Of a stretch of 64,000 bases of DNA, positions 52,311 through 62,269 are shown piece by piece; the stretch's first letter is position 1; every line of letters begins with the position of its first letter. Under the pieces are notes generated by a model. That model was not told where the DNA came from and did no database searches. It was given only the letters and a program-made list of their open reading frames with translations. The DNA comes from Caenorhabditis elegans. Taxonomy: Eukaryota > Nematoda > Chromadorea > Rhabditida > Rhabditidae. A program made the translations under genes and the position numbers. The stretch is taken from assembly GCF_000002985.6 (NCBI RefSeq), contig NC_003283.11, forward strand, positions 19,593,501-19,657,500, written 5' to 3'.

Positions 52311-52749
52311 AAAAGTAATCATTGGGGCGCGTTTGCAGTTAAAACTTGTATGATTTTCTGTAGAGCGCGCTTTTTCAAGCGCGAACTTCAAATTTTTACG
52401 TTCGATTTCTACATTTTTGTTCATTGAACATAGAAATTAATTGATTTACAGAAAAATAGAAAAAATTATTTTCCGACGTGAAATTTTCAAAAATAGTTTC
52501 AATTTCAAATTCTCAAATATATTAAAATTCCAAAACGTGGCCCATATCGTGGAATATTATATAAATATCATCCAACTCTCCAGTTTCAATCAGTTCGAGT
52601 TTTCTAAACTTCAACAATGATCCTGGTGCACATTTTCGTCTTCCTTCTCGTTGTTCTTTGTACAGCTGCACAGGAGAAACCACCGACTGCAATTACACCA
52701 CGATCCCAAGATGAAATCGAAAAAGAGTTTGAGTTGGTGAGTGACTAAA

Positions 52750-53117
52750 GGCGGCTAATTTTTCGGCTAATTTCGATTTTCGAGTTTTTCAGCTAGTTTT
52801 CATGGAGCTATTTTTATAATTATGCATATGAACTAAAGAAGAAGTCTTGAGCAACGAATTAAAGAAATGAAAACTTTCAAAAATTCCCACGTTTTCCTTT
52901 GCATTGCCTTGAAGCACATTAGGCGATCGGCTAACGGCTAACGGCTAATGGACAGAATTGTGTCGTTGAGGAAAGACAATGCATTATTAAAATATTTAGT
53001 TTTATTAATTCGTTGCTCAATACTTCTTCTTTAGTTCATACACAAAATTATGAAAATAGCTACATGAACACTAGCTGAAAAACTCGAAAATTGAAATTAG
53101 CCGAAAAATTAGCCGCC
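52750..53117. mobile_element. 368 bp inverted-repeat element (MITE-like)
   Basis: Ends ggcggctaatttttcggcta...tagccgaaaaattagccgcc with arms of ~110 bp (also gaactaaagaagaagt / acttcttctttagttc). The unique middle has 'ggctaacggctaacggctaa'. No clear target-site duplication. A relic (gctaattagcggctaataat) lies in intron 1 of the intact paralogue near 38.83 kb. Confidence 0.8.
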
Positions 53118-53280
53118 CACCCCTGATGGGAACGCAGAAAACAACCCACCTTCAAAATTTAAATGGAAACGCGCTCTCGGGTCTCGTTAGGTATTTGGTT
53201 AAACATGCAAACGATTCCCCCAATTTTCAATCATGTTTCGTTTATTAGGCTCGAAATCACCGAAAAAACACCGCATTTCT

Positions 53281-53560
53281 TAAAGGTGGAGTAGCGCCAG
53301 TGGGGAAATTGCTTTAAAACATGCCTATGGTACCACTATGACCAAATATCATACAGTGCGTTTTTTTCCCACTTCTACGACTTTAAAGGGGGGGGGGGGG
53401 GGCACATTTAAGCGCGATGGTCTTGACACACGCCACCCATTGATTTTTGGGGTGCGTAAGGGCGGCTCAAAAAAATGTCCTAAAATCAGTTCAAATTCAA
53501 AATTTGACCGACTTGTCACTGTCGCAGCGCCTGGAAACTAACATTTTTGAAATTACCGTC
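53281..53560 (+). repeat. AAAGGTGGAGTAGCGCCAGTGGG repeat, with G15 tract
   Basis: Begins aaaggtggagtagcgccagt-gggg and 'catgcctatggtaccacta', a dispersed sequence I associate with C. elegans; then G15 (53388-53402) and 'aagcgcgatggtcttgacac'. Boundaries approximate. Confidence 0.65.
53388..53402 (+). repeat. G15 homopolymer
   Basis: Fifteen consecutive G, the longest G/C tract here. Confidence 0.92.
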
Positions 53561-54147
53561 TATCTTTAAACATTCAAGTTTCTAATGGCCGACACGGATC
53601 CTCCTACGACAACAACAACCACTACCACTACCACAACTACCACCACCACTACTACACCGCCACCGCCACCGCCGCCAACTATTCAGAAGTCTGCTGCAGT
53701 GTCACCTGAATCGGCCTCTTCCAATTCCATCAATATCCTCGTCTTCTGCATCGTGTCCATTACAACCTACTTGTGGTCTTATTGAACTTTTTGTATTGAT
53801 TAGAATAGTCTTGAATTGAATGAATGAAATGGATTTGGAATTGCTGAAATGTTTCTTTAAAATAATCTTAGCTTTGAGTTTCTCCTTGTAATGGAAGGAG
53901 GAATAATGTCAAAGAACTGTAGTTTAAGGATTACTGTAGGAATTTGACAACATTTTGAAAGAATTCTAGTCGAAAATTCCGAAAAATGGCTACATCTCGA
54001 CATTTTTTCATTTTGAGAAGCAGAAAATTTCCGAGTCTTGCGCCAAAAAAAAGGTGATTTTAGACAAAATTGGCTGGCACTTTAGGTGGAAAAATCAAAA
54101 AATTCAAAAAAAAATTAGGGTTACTTTAGAAAAATTGACAAAAAAAA

Positions 54148-54330
54148 TGGGATATTACACATTCGCAAAGAAATTTTTCGGCGAATGTATAATATTTTTC
54201 GATGAAAAATAAAAAAGAATTTCAGACGGAAAACCAGTGACAGAGGAGTATTTTTTTTGAATTTTCAAGAAAAATTTGAAATTGGCGCCAAAAAAAAATT
54301 GAGCTGGAAATTCCAAAATTTAAATTTTCT
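54148..54330 (+). repeat. composite module: ACATTCG hairpin, cagacggaaaaccag, TTGGCGCCA
   Basis: ttacacattcgcaaagaaat...ggcgaatgtataatatt (54151-54198), 'tttcagacggaaaaccagtg' at 54221, 'aaattggcgccaaaaaaaaa' at 54280, then array 9. Confidence 0.72.
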
Positions 54331-55135
54331 GTTAATTTTTGGCGGGAAATTCAATTTTTTGTCAATTTTCAACGGGAACTTCAAAAATTCAAATTTTCAG
54401 TCAATTTTCAGCGGGAAATTCAAATTTTCAGTCAATTTTCGAAGGAAAATTAAAATTTTTTGTCAATTTTCAACGGGAAATTCAAATTTTCCGTTAATTT
54501 TTGGCGGGAAATTCAAATTTCAGTCAATTTTCGGCGGGAAATTCAAATTTTCAGTCAATTTTCAGCGGGAAATTCAAATTTCAGTCAATTTTCGGCGGGA
54601 AATTCAAATTTTCCGTTAATTTTTGGCGGGAACTTCAAAAATTCAAATTTTCAGTCAATTTTCGGCGGAAAATTAAAATTTTCAGTCATTTTTCGGCGGG
54701 AAATTCAAATTTTCAGTGGATTTTCCGCGGGAAATTCAAATTTTTAGTCAATTTTTGGCGGGAAATTCAAAAATTCAAATTATCAGTCAATTTTTGGCGG
54801 GAAATTCAAAAATTCAAATTATCAGTCAATTTTTGGCGGGAAATTAAAATTTTCAGTCAATTTTTGGCGGGAAGTTCAAAATTTCAGTCAATTTTTGGTG
54901 GGAAATTCAAAAATTCAAATTTTCAGTCAATTTTTGGTGGGAAATTCAAATTATCAGTTAATTTTTGGCGGGAAATTCAAATTATCAGTCAATTTTTGGC
55001 GGGAAATTCAAAAAATTCAAATTTTCCGTTAATTTTTGGCGGGAAATTCAAATTTTCAGTCAATTTTTGGCGGGAAATTCAAATTTCCAATCAATTTTCG
55101 GTGGGAAATTCAAATTTTCAGTCAATTTTTTCCTC
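54300..55135 (+). repeat. ~31 bp GGCGGGAAATTC array 9 (largest)
   Basis: About twenty-six units. A 230-codon frame (54501-55193) and others are translations of the repeat (GGKFKFSVNFWREIQ pattern). Confidence 0.88.
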
Positions 55136-57061
55136 GTGTATTCCCTTCGCAGTGTTTTTCTATACATTGAAAGCCTGTGTGTATGTTTTTTGATTCGAAA
55201 TGTGTCAGTGACATCTGGTGAAATGAATTAACATACACTGACTGGACTGGACGCAGATGGAAATCTATTAACCATCAGGGAGGGCGAACGGAACACCAAA
55301 AAAACGAACAATTGCTGTGTGAAATCATAATAATTCAAATGAGGGGGAGGTGATGTGACACTGAGTTTTGGGAAATTTGGGAAAATATTTTTTTTGGACT
55401 ATAAAAAAATTTTGGACTAAAAAATTTTTGGACCAAAAGTTAAAAAAAAACTTTTTCGATTTTTTTCTTTCAGTTTTCAAAATTAAGTTTATTTAGTCTA
55501 TAAAATGTTCATAAATCCGTTTCCACCAAATTCCCAATGCCCAGCGCCCAGAACCAGAGACCTCAGCCTCCTACGCCCGTTTTCTCCCCGAAAACCTCCC
55601 CCGAAGTGTCAGCCTATATTTCAAAAAATGTTGTGTGTATATGTCACAGTGACACACATATACATTCCAGTTTTGAAACGAAATTTTCAAAGGGGTACTG
55701 TAATTGCGGTTTTCCGGTTTTTAGGAAAGTGGGGGAGAGGGTGGGCTCCTCGAACAGATTTTGATGCAGTTATGTCAGTTTTTGGGCGGTTTTGGGCACG
55801 AAAAATTTGAAAATAATGGTTAAAAGCTCATTTTGTTGAAATATAGTCGATAAAATTAGGAAAACAAATTTTGGAAAAAAAAAATTTTTTGAGTTTTTTT
55901 TTGGTAAAAAATTTCATTTTGCCAAAATTTGTTAATAAGGCAGTTTTCGAGCCAAATATACAAGAAAAATCAATATCTTTGTTGGAGAAATTGCAACTTT
56001 CAAAAAAAAATTGACCAAAAAAAATTTTCGGACCAATTTTTTGCAAAATGTTTTTTTTTCAGTTTTTTTTTGTTCGAAAATTGGTTCAAAAAAATTAATA
56101 ACATTAATTTTGCTACCTGGGATCTTACAAAAATCTGAATTTTTTTTTTCAATTTTCAAAAAAAAATTTTGGAATAAAATTTTTGGATCAATTTTTTTTT
56201 TTCCAGTTTTTTGTTTTTTTTTGTTTGAAATTTTGTTCGAAAAAAATTAGTCACGTTATTTTGACTACCTGTGACTTACGGAAATCTGGAAAGTTTTTTT
56301 TCAATTTTCAGATAAAGAAATTGGCAAAAAAAATTTTGCCGTAAAATTTTTTTTTTTGAATTATTCATTTGAAACCTAAAATTGATGGAATTTCTTCTTA
56401 ACAAGCTTATTTCAACAATTTTTTTTGCCTAAAAAAACACGAAACCCCTAACAAAACTACATTTTATCCAAATAAAAAATTTAAAAAAAAACCGGTGAAA
56501 AAAAATTTTTTTTTTTTTTTTTGAAAATTAAAATTTTTATTTTTTTGAAAAATTCACATAAACATCAATAAGTAAATAAGGATTTTGAAGTTTTTTCTTT
56601 GAAAAAATCAATTTTTGTGAAAAAAATACATAAAAGAGCGAGATTCTGAGCACTAAAACCTAATTCCAGAGATTTTTGAAATATTCTGGGTTTTTTTGGA
56701 AAAAAAAGTGTTTGGACAATTAAAAATGGTAAAAAAATGGCAAATTTTTGAAATTTGCAAAATGCAATATTAAAGGGACATGAATAATAAATAAAACATT
56801 ATCGATTTTTGAGGGAAATTTTTTTTGGGAGACGGGGTGGGGAACACGTTAAAATTGTGCAGTTTGCTGCAAAATGAATACATTTTAAGGATTTAAAGTG
56901 ATCAAATCACCGAGAAAATCAATATGGTAACGTTTGGGAAAATTTCTGAGAAAAAAAAATTTTCAGTCAAAAAAAAATTTTTTTTTTCGAAAAATTACAA
57001 CAAAAAAAATTTTTTTTCGGAATTTTTTTTTAATTTAAAAATTCAAACTATTTTAGAGTTT

Positions 57062-60000
57062 TTACTCATTTTTATGGGGACAAGCCGACAATACGGCTGA
57101 AAGGGTAATCATGGGGTCCTGGAGGGTGGCGGAGGGGTCCAGGAGGGATAGAAGCTGCTGGTAGCCGATCACTTGTTGGGCACACTTCAGACACATTGGG
57201 GTGGAGGTTTCGGATGTTGGTGTAGTGGTGGTGGTTACTGTATCTGCAAAAGTATTTATTTTTGAGGAAATTTGAAAATTCGAAAAAAAAAATTTTTTTT
57301 TTTTTTTTTTTTTTCAAATTTCAACTTTCCCCACATTAAAAAACTTGCAAAAAAATTTTCTCGCGCGCGGGCTCGAACCCTGGTCTCTTGAGCCACACAG
57401 CTCCTGCCACCCCTCTTAGCCACTGAGCCACCGGGCTTCTATTGCAAAGTGTGCGGGCGGACTTGAATTTTACAAGTTTCCAGGTCAGAATTTTATAGGA
57501 AATCCGAAAATTGAGTTTATTTGAAAATTGGAGCAAAACTGGAAAAGTTACAGGCCGTAAATTCCAGAAATGGATATACTTTTAAGGTTTTCTGCTAAGT
57601 TATTATATTTTTCATGTCAAATCTAAGCTAATTATACAACAAAAAAATTATTGACCAGATCGAGAACTCGAACCCCGGTCTCTTGAGCCATACCGCTCAC
57701 CTTAGGCACTGAGCCACTCCGCCTTTATGGCAAAATTGACGACTGAGCTCGAATTTTATATGTTTATAAATCAGAATTTTACGAAGAACTCGAAAATTTA
57801 AGTTATTCAAATTTTGGAGCAAAACTGGAGAAGATACGGAAGGTTTTATTCCAAAATTTTGCTCCAAGAGCAGTTTTCTGCGTCGATTTCCGAAATGTCT
57901 AATTTTTTTAGTTTTTAACAAGTCCAAAATTTTATGCTGAACAACCTTGCAGTTGAAATTTTTCCGATATCTCCAACGGCTAAGAAGATATGCGCGTTTA
58001 AAGTGAGTGCGCAGAGAGTGTGTGGAAGGGGGAGAGACGCAGACGTCAAGACGGTCTGCGACTCTCCCCTCACTCAACACTCTCTGCGCGCCCCAACTTC
58101 AAGCAGCAGTATCTCTGTAATCGTTAGAGCTATCAGAAACTTTTCAACTAACAAAATGTGCAGAATTTTTCCACTCCACATTTTCACAGTTGAAATTTTT
58201 CCTCTATCTCCCCTCCCAACCAACCTATCGGCGACGGAGTCATACTATGAGCAATCGGAGCCTCTCTTTCCGAATTCAAATTGTTCTTTTCTCGCTTCTG
58301 ACGTCTTCGTAGCTTAATCTGATCAGCCATCAACTTCTGACGCTCCACAACTACTTGACACTTTGCACAGAAACAGTCCCGGAAGGGACATGCTCTTTTG
58401 TGTCCTTTCAGGCGGTTCACCACACTGTGCTGGGCACATCGCTGGCAGTTTGGACGGCGTTCTAAAAAATTAAGATATATTTTAGAAAACTCTAATGAAA
58501 TGGGATAAAAATTTGGATTTTTTGGAATTGTTTGAAAAAAAATCCTTTTTTTATGAAGTTTTTGGGTCTTACCACAAAAAAGCTTCGGGGTACTGTTGCC
58601 CGTTTATTTCAATTAAGTTAAATCACATTTTCTGATAGAACAATGTTTAGTGTATATTTTAAGTTAAAAATCAATAAAAACCCTTAAACATGAGCAAAGT
58701 TACGAGGTTTTGAACTTTTTCAAAAAAGTTTTTTAAAAAAATAGGTTCCCTTCAGGGAAAGTCCCGGGGTACTGTAGTTTTTGAGCACAATGACGTCATA
58801 TGTAAAATTCCTTAAATTTTAGACATTTTTCAACATTTTAATAAAAATTAGCAAAAAAGCTTTGAAATTGAAAAAGTTGTGGGACTTTGAAAAACATGAA
58901 AAAACCAAAATAAATATTTTTTTCGAAATTTTTTTGAAATTTCAAACTTCAAAACTTTATAACTTTGCTCATTTCTGAGATTTTCGGCTGATTTTTTGTA
59001 CAAAACAATTTACAAATATTTATTATTTAAAAATTGTAACAAATTTAAATACATAATTTTTTTCACAGCACACCAATCTCTTTCAAAAAAAACTTCTGCT
59101 CAATTTCCAGATTTTCAATAAATTCCTTCAACTTACCATCCCTATCCACCTTAACACTTGATTTAAGCCTAATAAAAGTTTGCGTCATTGGGCAGAAACA
59201 GCGAAAAAAAGAGTAAAAATACGAAATTTTGCGACTTTGGCCTTGAAGAACAGCTGTTCTTCTTCTTGTGCGGTTTTATCGGGTGGCGGACAAGAGATAG
59301 TGTGTAAAATTAGACGGAAACAAGGAGGTCATGAGAAAATGGTGATTAAGAAATAAGTTTCATAGTTTTATCACTGAAAAATTGAGATTTTTTGAGGTGA
59401 AACTTCTTTTATTCGAGCTGTAACTCGAAAACTAGAGTAGATACAAATAAAAATTTGGCACATAGTACCAGTTGGAATTTTTTTGATAGCTCTCCCCATT
59501 GCAGAGATACAGCGTCTTAAAGCTTAAGAGCGCAGAGAGTGTGGGAGGAGGGGAGACGCAGACACCATCGACGTCTTCGTCTCTCCCCCTCCCACACTCT
59601 TTCGCTAGAGGTAACTTTCAGCGCTCATATCTCGATAGCCGTTAGAGATATCAAAAAAGTTTCAACAGAAAAGTTGTTCAGTGTAAAATTTGGCACCGGG
59701 GGACCCAATTCTGGAATTTTTTTTTTCAAACTTGCCATGAAATTTTGACTCATATCGCTCTAAAAATGCTTTGAAACTGCTCCAAAATGAAGATTATTTA
59801 AATTTTCAGATTTCAATCAAAACTTTGGCTTAAAATCACTAAAATTCGACTCTTAGCCAGCAATTTTGACATTTGGTCTCAGTGGCTCAACTGGGAAGAG
59901 GCTTATCTATGGCTCTGAGGGTCTGGGGTTCGACCCCCGACTAGGGTCAATAGTTTTTTCTAGCTAGAAACATGAATATTAAGTTATTTCAAAAGTTGGA

Positions 60001-61742
60001 AGATGCCTGAAAGTGCAGTTTTCAGATGTTCTTGTGCATTTTCAGCCTCTCGAGCCCTGGAAAGTCTCCCCAAAAGCTCATCGGAGCCAGTTGTTTCACT
60101 CGGAGGATATCTGCGACTAATCTCAACTCTTCATCATCATCATTCTCTTGTCAAAAAGCAATAAAATCGGCGCAGAAATTTTTTGGGGGGGAGAACCGAG
60201 TTATAAACCTGGTCGCGAGCACTTAAAGAGAAACAATTAAAGTTTCGAACTAACGGCAAAAAATACGAATTTTTTTCTTGCAAAAAGCGGCAAGCTTTTG
60301 AGTTTAAACTGAAAAAAATCAGGGTTTTGAGCAGAGCTACAAAAAAGTTATCAACTGCAAAAATGTTCAGCGGAAAATTTTACACATTTTTGCAGTGCAT
60401 AGCTTTTTGATAACTCCAGCGGCTGCAGAGATACAGCGGGTCAAAGTTTAGAGGCTAGATAGTGTGGGAGGGGGAGAGACGCAGACAGCCTCGCCGCCTG
60501 CGTCTCTCCCCCTTCCACACTCTCTTGTTAGGGCTAACATTAAACGCTCATATCTCAGTTGCCGTTGGAGATATCGGAAAATTTCCAACTGGAAAGTTGA
60601 TCATCGTGAAATTTTGCACTGGGAGGACATACAATTCTGGCCCAATTTGTTCAAAAAATGCCTTAAAACTGGTCCAAAATAGAAACTATTCAAATTTTCA
60701 GATTTCCCATAAAATTTTGACTTAAAAGTCCTAAGTTCCACCCTTAGCCGTCAACTTTTAATATCGGTCTCAATGGCTTAACTGGGAAGAGGTTGGGCTA
60801 TGGCTCTGGGGGTCAAGGGTTCGACCCCCGGCTAGGGCCAATAGTTTTTTCTAGTTCGAAGCCCTACCTTTCGGTTTCCCGTCATCTTTATCCTCTCCGC
60901 TACTCTCATTTGTGGTCTCCGACTGACTTGTACACTCCATCTGATCCTCTTCCGAACATGTCAACGCCATCGTTAACGTTGTCATCGGCTTCTCGTCGCG
61001 GCTTCCATCGATTTGCATAAGGCGTGAGTTGAGTTGACGACGTCGTTCCACCATCTGAATTTGAATTTCCCGCCGCAAATTTTCGAAAAAAAAAAACTCA
61101 CAATACAATTCGAGCACTGACAAAACCGAAATGTACACGACAGCTTGTGATTCTTGCGTTTCTCGCGGAGCCCGTGGTTGAGACATCTGGAAAATTGATT
61201 TTTGAGTTATTTTGTAGATTTTTAGCATTTCGGAGTAAAGTTACAAGAAAATTGTCAACTACAAAAATGTTCAGCATAAAATTCTACACATTTTGCTTGT
61301 TGAAAGTTTTTTGATAGCTTTCTTCTCCGCGAAGATATGATGAGTTGAAGTTGCGGCGACGAGAGAGTGTGTGGTGAGGGGAGACGGCAGAGAGCCTCGC
61401 CGCCTGCGCCTCTCCCCTTCACGCGCTCTCTCGGCGCCTAAACTTTAAACGCCCGTAAACTGCTAAGGGAGCTCTTCAAATAATTTTAAAGTTCAACAAT
61501 ACTTTTATATATTTTGATAAAAGCTTAATTTTAAATCCTAAAATTCAAAATTCCAGCCCTGATCCCCAAAACTAACAAAACTGTCCCCGGTGGCGCAGTG
61601 GTTAACAGGGATGACTAAAGCTAAAAGGGCCCGGGGTTCGACTCCCAACTAGGTTAAATAATTTTTTCTAAGCTTACCTCTGACAATAATATACACGTTT
61701 CTCGCCAAACAGCTCCGGTAGAATTTCCTCTATATTCATCAT
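57062..61742 (-). CDS. dmd-3: transcription factor with two DM (doublesex/MAB-3) domains
   Basis: Exons 61742-61678, 61186-61102, 61054-60868, 58461-58225 and 57243-57062; phases close, 251 aa. DM1 (residues ~20-66) is split over three exons: YYCQRCLNHGLREKRKNHKL, then CTFRFCQCSNCIMVERRRQL. DM2 (~114-165) is in exon 4: RRPNCQRCAQHSVVNRLKGH, then KRACPFRDCFCAKCQVVVER. Both keep the interlaced Cys/His zinc ligands and a basic recognition tail. Between them is an acidic Ser/Thr/Glu linker; the C-terminus has MCLKCAQQVIGYQQLLSLLD. Two DM domains occur in MAB-3 and DMD-3; sequence and recalled location favour DMD-3, which drives male tail-tip morphogenesis. ATG lies 9 bases after ATTCCAG. Every intron over 500 bp holds palindrome and tRNA-like modules. 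An alternative first exon exists at 59137-59188. Confidence 0.85.
57361..57438 (-). repeat. tRNA-like module 27 (dmd-3 intron 4)
   Basis: B box ccagggttcgagccc; A-box block gtggctcagtggctaagagg; head 'ggagcaaaactggaaaag' about 90 bases beyond. Sense to host. Confidence 0.72.
57657..57727 (-). repeat. tRNA-like module 28 (dmd-3 intron 4)
   Basis: B box ccggggttcgagttc (stem weakened); head 'ggagcaaaactggagaag' shared with module 27; palindrome n lies 195 bases on the 5' side. Confidence 0.72.
57922..58170. repeat. GC-hairpin palindrome n (dmd-3 intron 4)
   Basis: Core tgtggaagggggagagacgc / gcgactctcccctcactcaa; ends 55 bases before dmd-3 exon 4. Confidence 0.8.
58550..59050. repeat. GAGCAAAGTTA-type ~200 bp repeat (dmd-3 intron 3)
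   Basis: Blocks 'catgagcaaagttacgaggttt', 'ggggtactgtag' and the inverse 'aactttataactttgctcat', giving a large imperfect inverted repeat. Confidence 0.6.
59137..59188 (-). CDS. alternative first exon of dmd-3 (DM2-only isoform)
   Basis: ATG at 59188 opens 17 codons plus one base (MTQTFIRLKSSVKVDRD) and ends at a consensus donor G|gtaagt. Its phase 1 matches the DM2 exon at 58461, giving ...KVDRDERRPNCQRC. No AG acceptor in the right phase precedes it, so it works as a first exon, not an internal one. The product would have only the second DM domain. Confidence 0.5.
59245..59262. promoter_or_regulatory. 18 bp perfect palindrome with E-box, upstream of alternative dmd-3 exon
   Basis: GAAGAACAGCTGTTCTTC is perfectly self-complementary with a central CAGCTG bHLH site. 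It lies 57-74 bases 5' (minus strand) of the alternative ATG, in the only non-repetitive stretch (about 59.1-59.35 kb) of this 2.4 kb intron. Confidence 0.5.
59452..59698. repeat. GC-hairpin palindrome o (dmd-3 intron 3)
   Basis: Core gtgggaggaggggagacgca / cgtctctccccctcccacac; 176 bases before module 29. Confidence 0.82.
59874..59948 (+). repeat. tRNA-like module 29 (dmd-3 intron 3)
   Basis: A box gtggctcaactgggaagagg, B box tggggttcgacccccga; spacer homologous to that before module 30. Antisense to host. Confidence 0.76.
60341..60624. repeat. GC-hairpin palindrome p (dmd-3 intron 3)
   Basis: Core gtgggagggggagagacgca / tgcgtctctcccccttccac, with an extra outer AT-hairpin (aaaaaagttatcaactgcaa) on the left. 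Confidence 0.82.
60764..60839 (+). repeat. tRNA-like module 30 (dmd-3 intron 3)
   Basis: A box atggcttaactgggaagagg, B box aagggttcgacccccgg; T6 run follows. Confidence 0.76.
61237..61478. repeat. GC-hairpin palindrome q (dmd-3 intron 1), right end truncated
   Basis: Core gtgtggtgaggggagacggc / ctgcgcctctccccttcacg; the right arm stops at 'aaactgctaagggagctctt'. Confidence 0.78.
61583..61655 (+). repeat. tRNA-like module 31 (dmd-3 intron 1)
   Basis: A box gtggcgcagtggttaacagg, B box cggggttcgactccca; lies 23 bases downstream (plus) of exon 1's donor. Confidence 0.75.
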
Positions 61743-62269
61743 GGGAGATGCCTGGAATATTGGCGGATTTGGGGTGGTTGCGGGTGCGAAAAAGAGCAAA
61801 GAAGAGGCAGAATATGAAAAAAAAAACAAGTTTTATATTGTGATAAGGTACAATTTTTTTTTTATTCAGAAAAAAAATTTTCAAAAAAATTCTAAAATTT
61901 TTTATTTGTAACTAAATTTTGATCCCAAAAAAATCTAAAAAAGCACAGCACAGTGCTCTCGGAGCACGTTCTTGGAGCCTGAAGCCTGAAACCATGCCAA
62001 AGGTTCCGCCCCACAAGGCTCCCACGCCAAACGAGCCCGCCGCCAAAGAGCACAGGTCTCAAGACTAAACTCGGAGCGCGTTCCTTTGGAGGAAACATAA
62101 AAATTTAGAAAAAATGCGAATAGTAAAAAAAAACACCGAGAACACCTTTTAGTAAATGATCGGGTTCCCAAGTCGATTAAAACGCGAGGTCAACCCTCCT
62201 CAATGAGTGATAAAATGTTACCGGGGGTACTGTAGCCTAATTATCTCAAAAATGGGCGGTGCTACAGAA

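Larger units (their letters stand above)
52617..53785 (+). pseudogene. gutted paralogue of the CAP-like gene (signal peptide and Thr stalk only)
   Basis: Exon 52617-52736 encodes a signal peptide and ~20 residues (MILVHIFVFLLVVLCTAAQ) and ends in a good donor after codon 40. The next recognisable exon (from about 53579) encodes DTDPP, ~18 Thr, Pro7 and the hydrophobic tail INILVFCIVSITTYLWSY, identical to the 37.9 kb gene. The CAP domain is absent; its place is taken by an inverted-repeat element (52750-53117) and another repeat with G15. A weak acceptor (attcaag) at 53578 would keep the frame and give a 108-aa secreted, possibly GPI-anchored Thr-rich protein, so it may still be expressed. 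TATATAAA at 52558-52565 and the surrounding promoter match the intact copy. Orientation is opposite to the intact gene. Confidence 0.6.
53786..57061. other. convergent intergenic before dmd-3
   Basis: 3' flank of the gutted paralogue, composite hairpin module, array 9, then 55.14-55.80 kb of mixed sequence (including palindrome TGTCACAGTGACA at 55642-55654) and 55.8-57.0 kb of extremely AT-rich DNA with long T and A runs. Short ORFs are not convincing. Confidence 0.6.

Noticed and set aside
54257..55231. Open frames up to 230 codons with a repeating GGKFKFSVNFWREIQ-type protein; similar frames at 19406, 21569-21952, 37546, 40113 and 41103
   Set aside because: They follow the ~31 bp array in every frame, have no splice or start context, and are translations of the repeat. 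Only the 60-codon 3' part at 21569-21751 is a real exon.
55505..55810. 101-codon ORF (MFINPFPPNSQC...)
   Set aside because: No recognisable domain, no flanking splice sites in phase, and an overlapping frame is equally open. Left as intergenic.
59160..59170. ttattag at about 59170 as an internal acceptor adding an exon between the two DM domains
   Set aside because: It puts the DM2 exon out of frame, whereas direct joining 60868 to 58461 is in frame.
61935..62171. Minus-strand ORFs near 61.9-62.2 kb as a first exon of dmd-3
   Set aside because: The ATG at 61742 already follows a splice-leader-type acceptor and completes the DM domain. The upstream block looks like repeat sequence.
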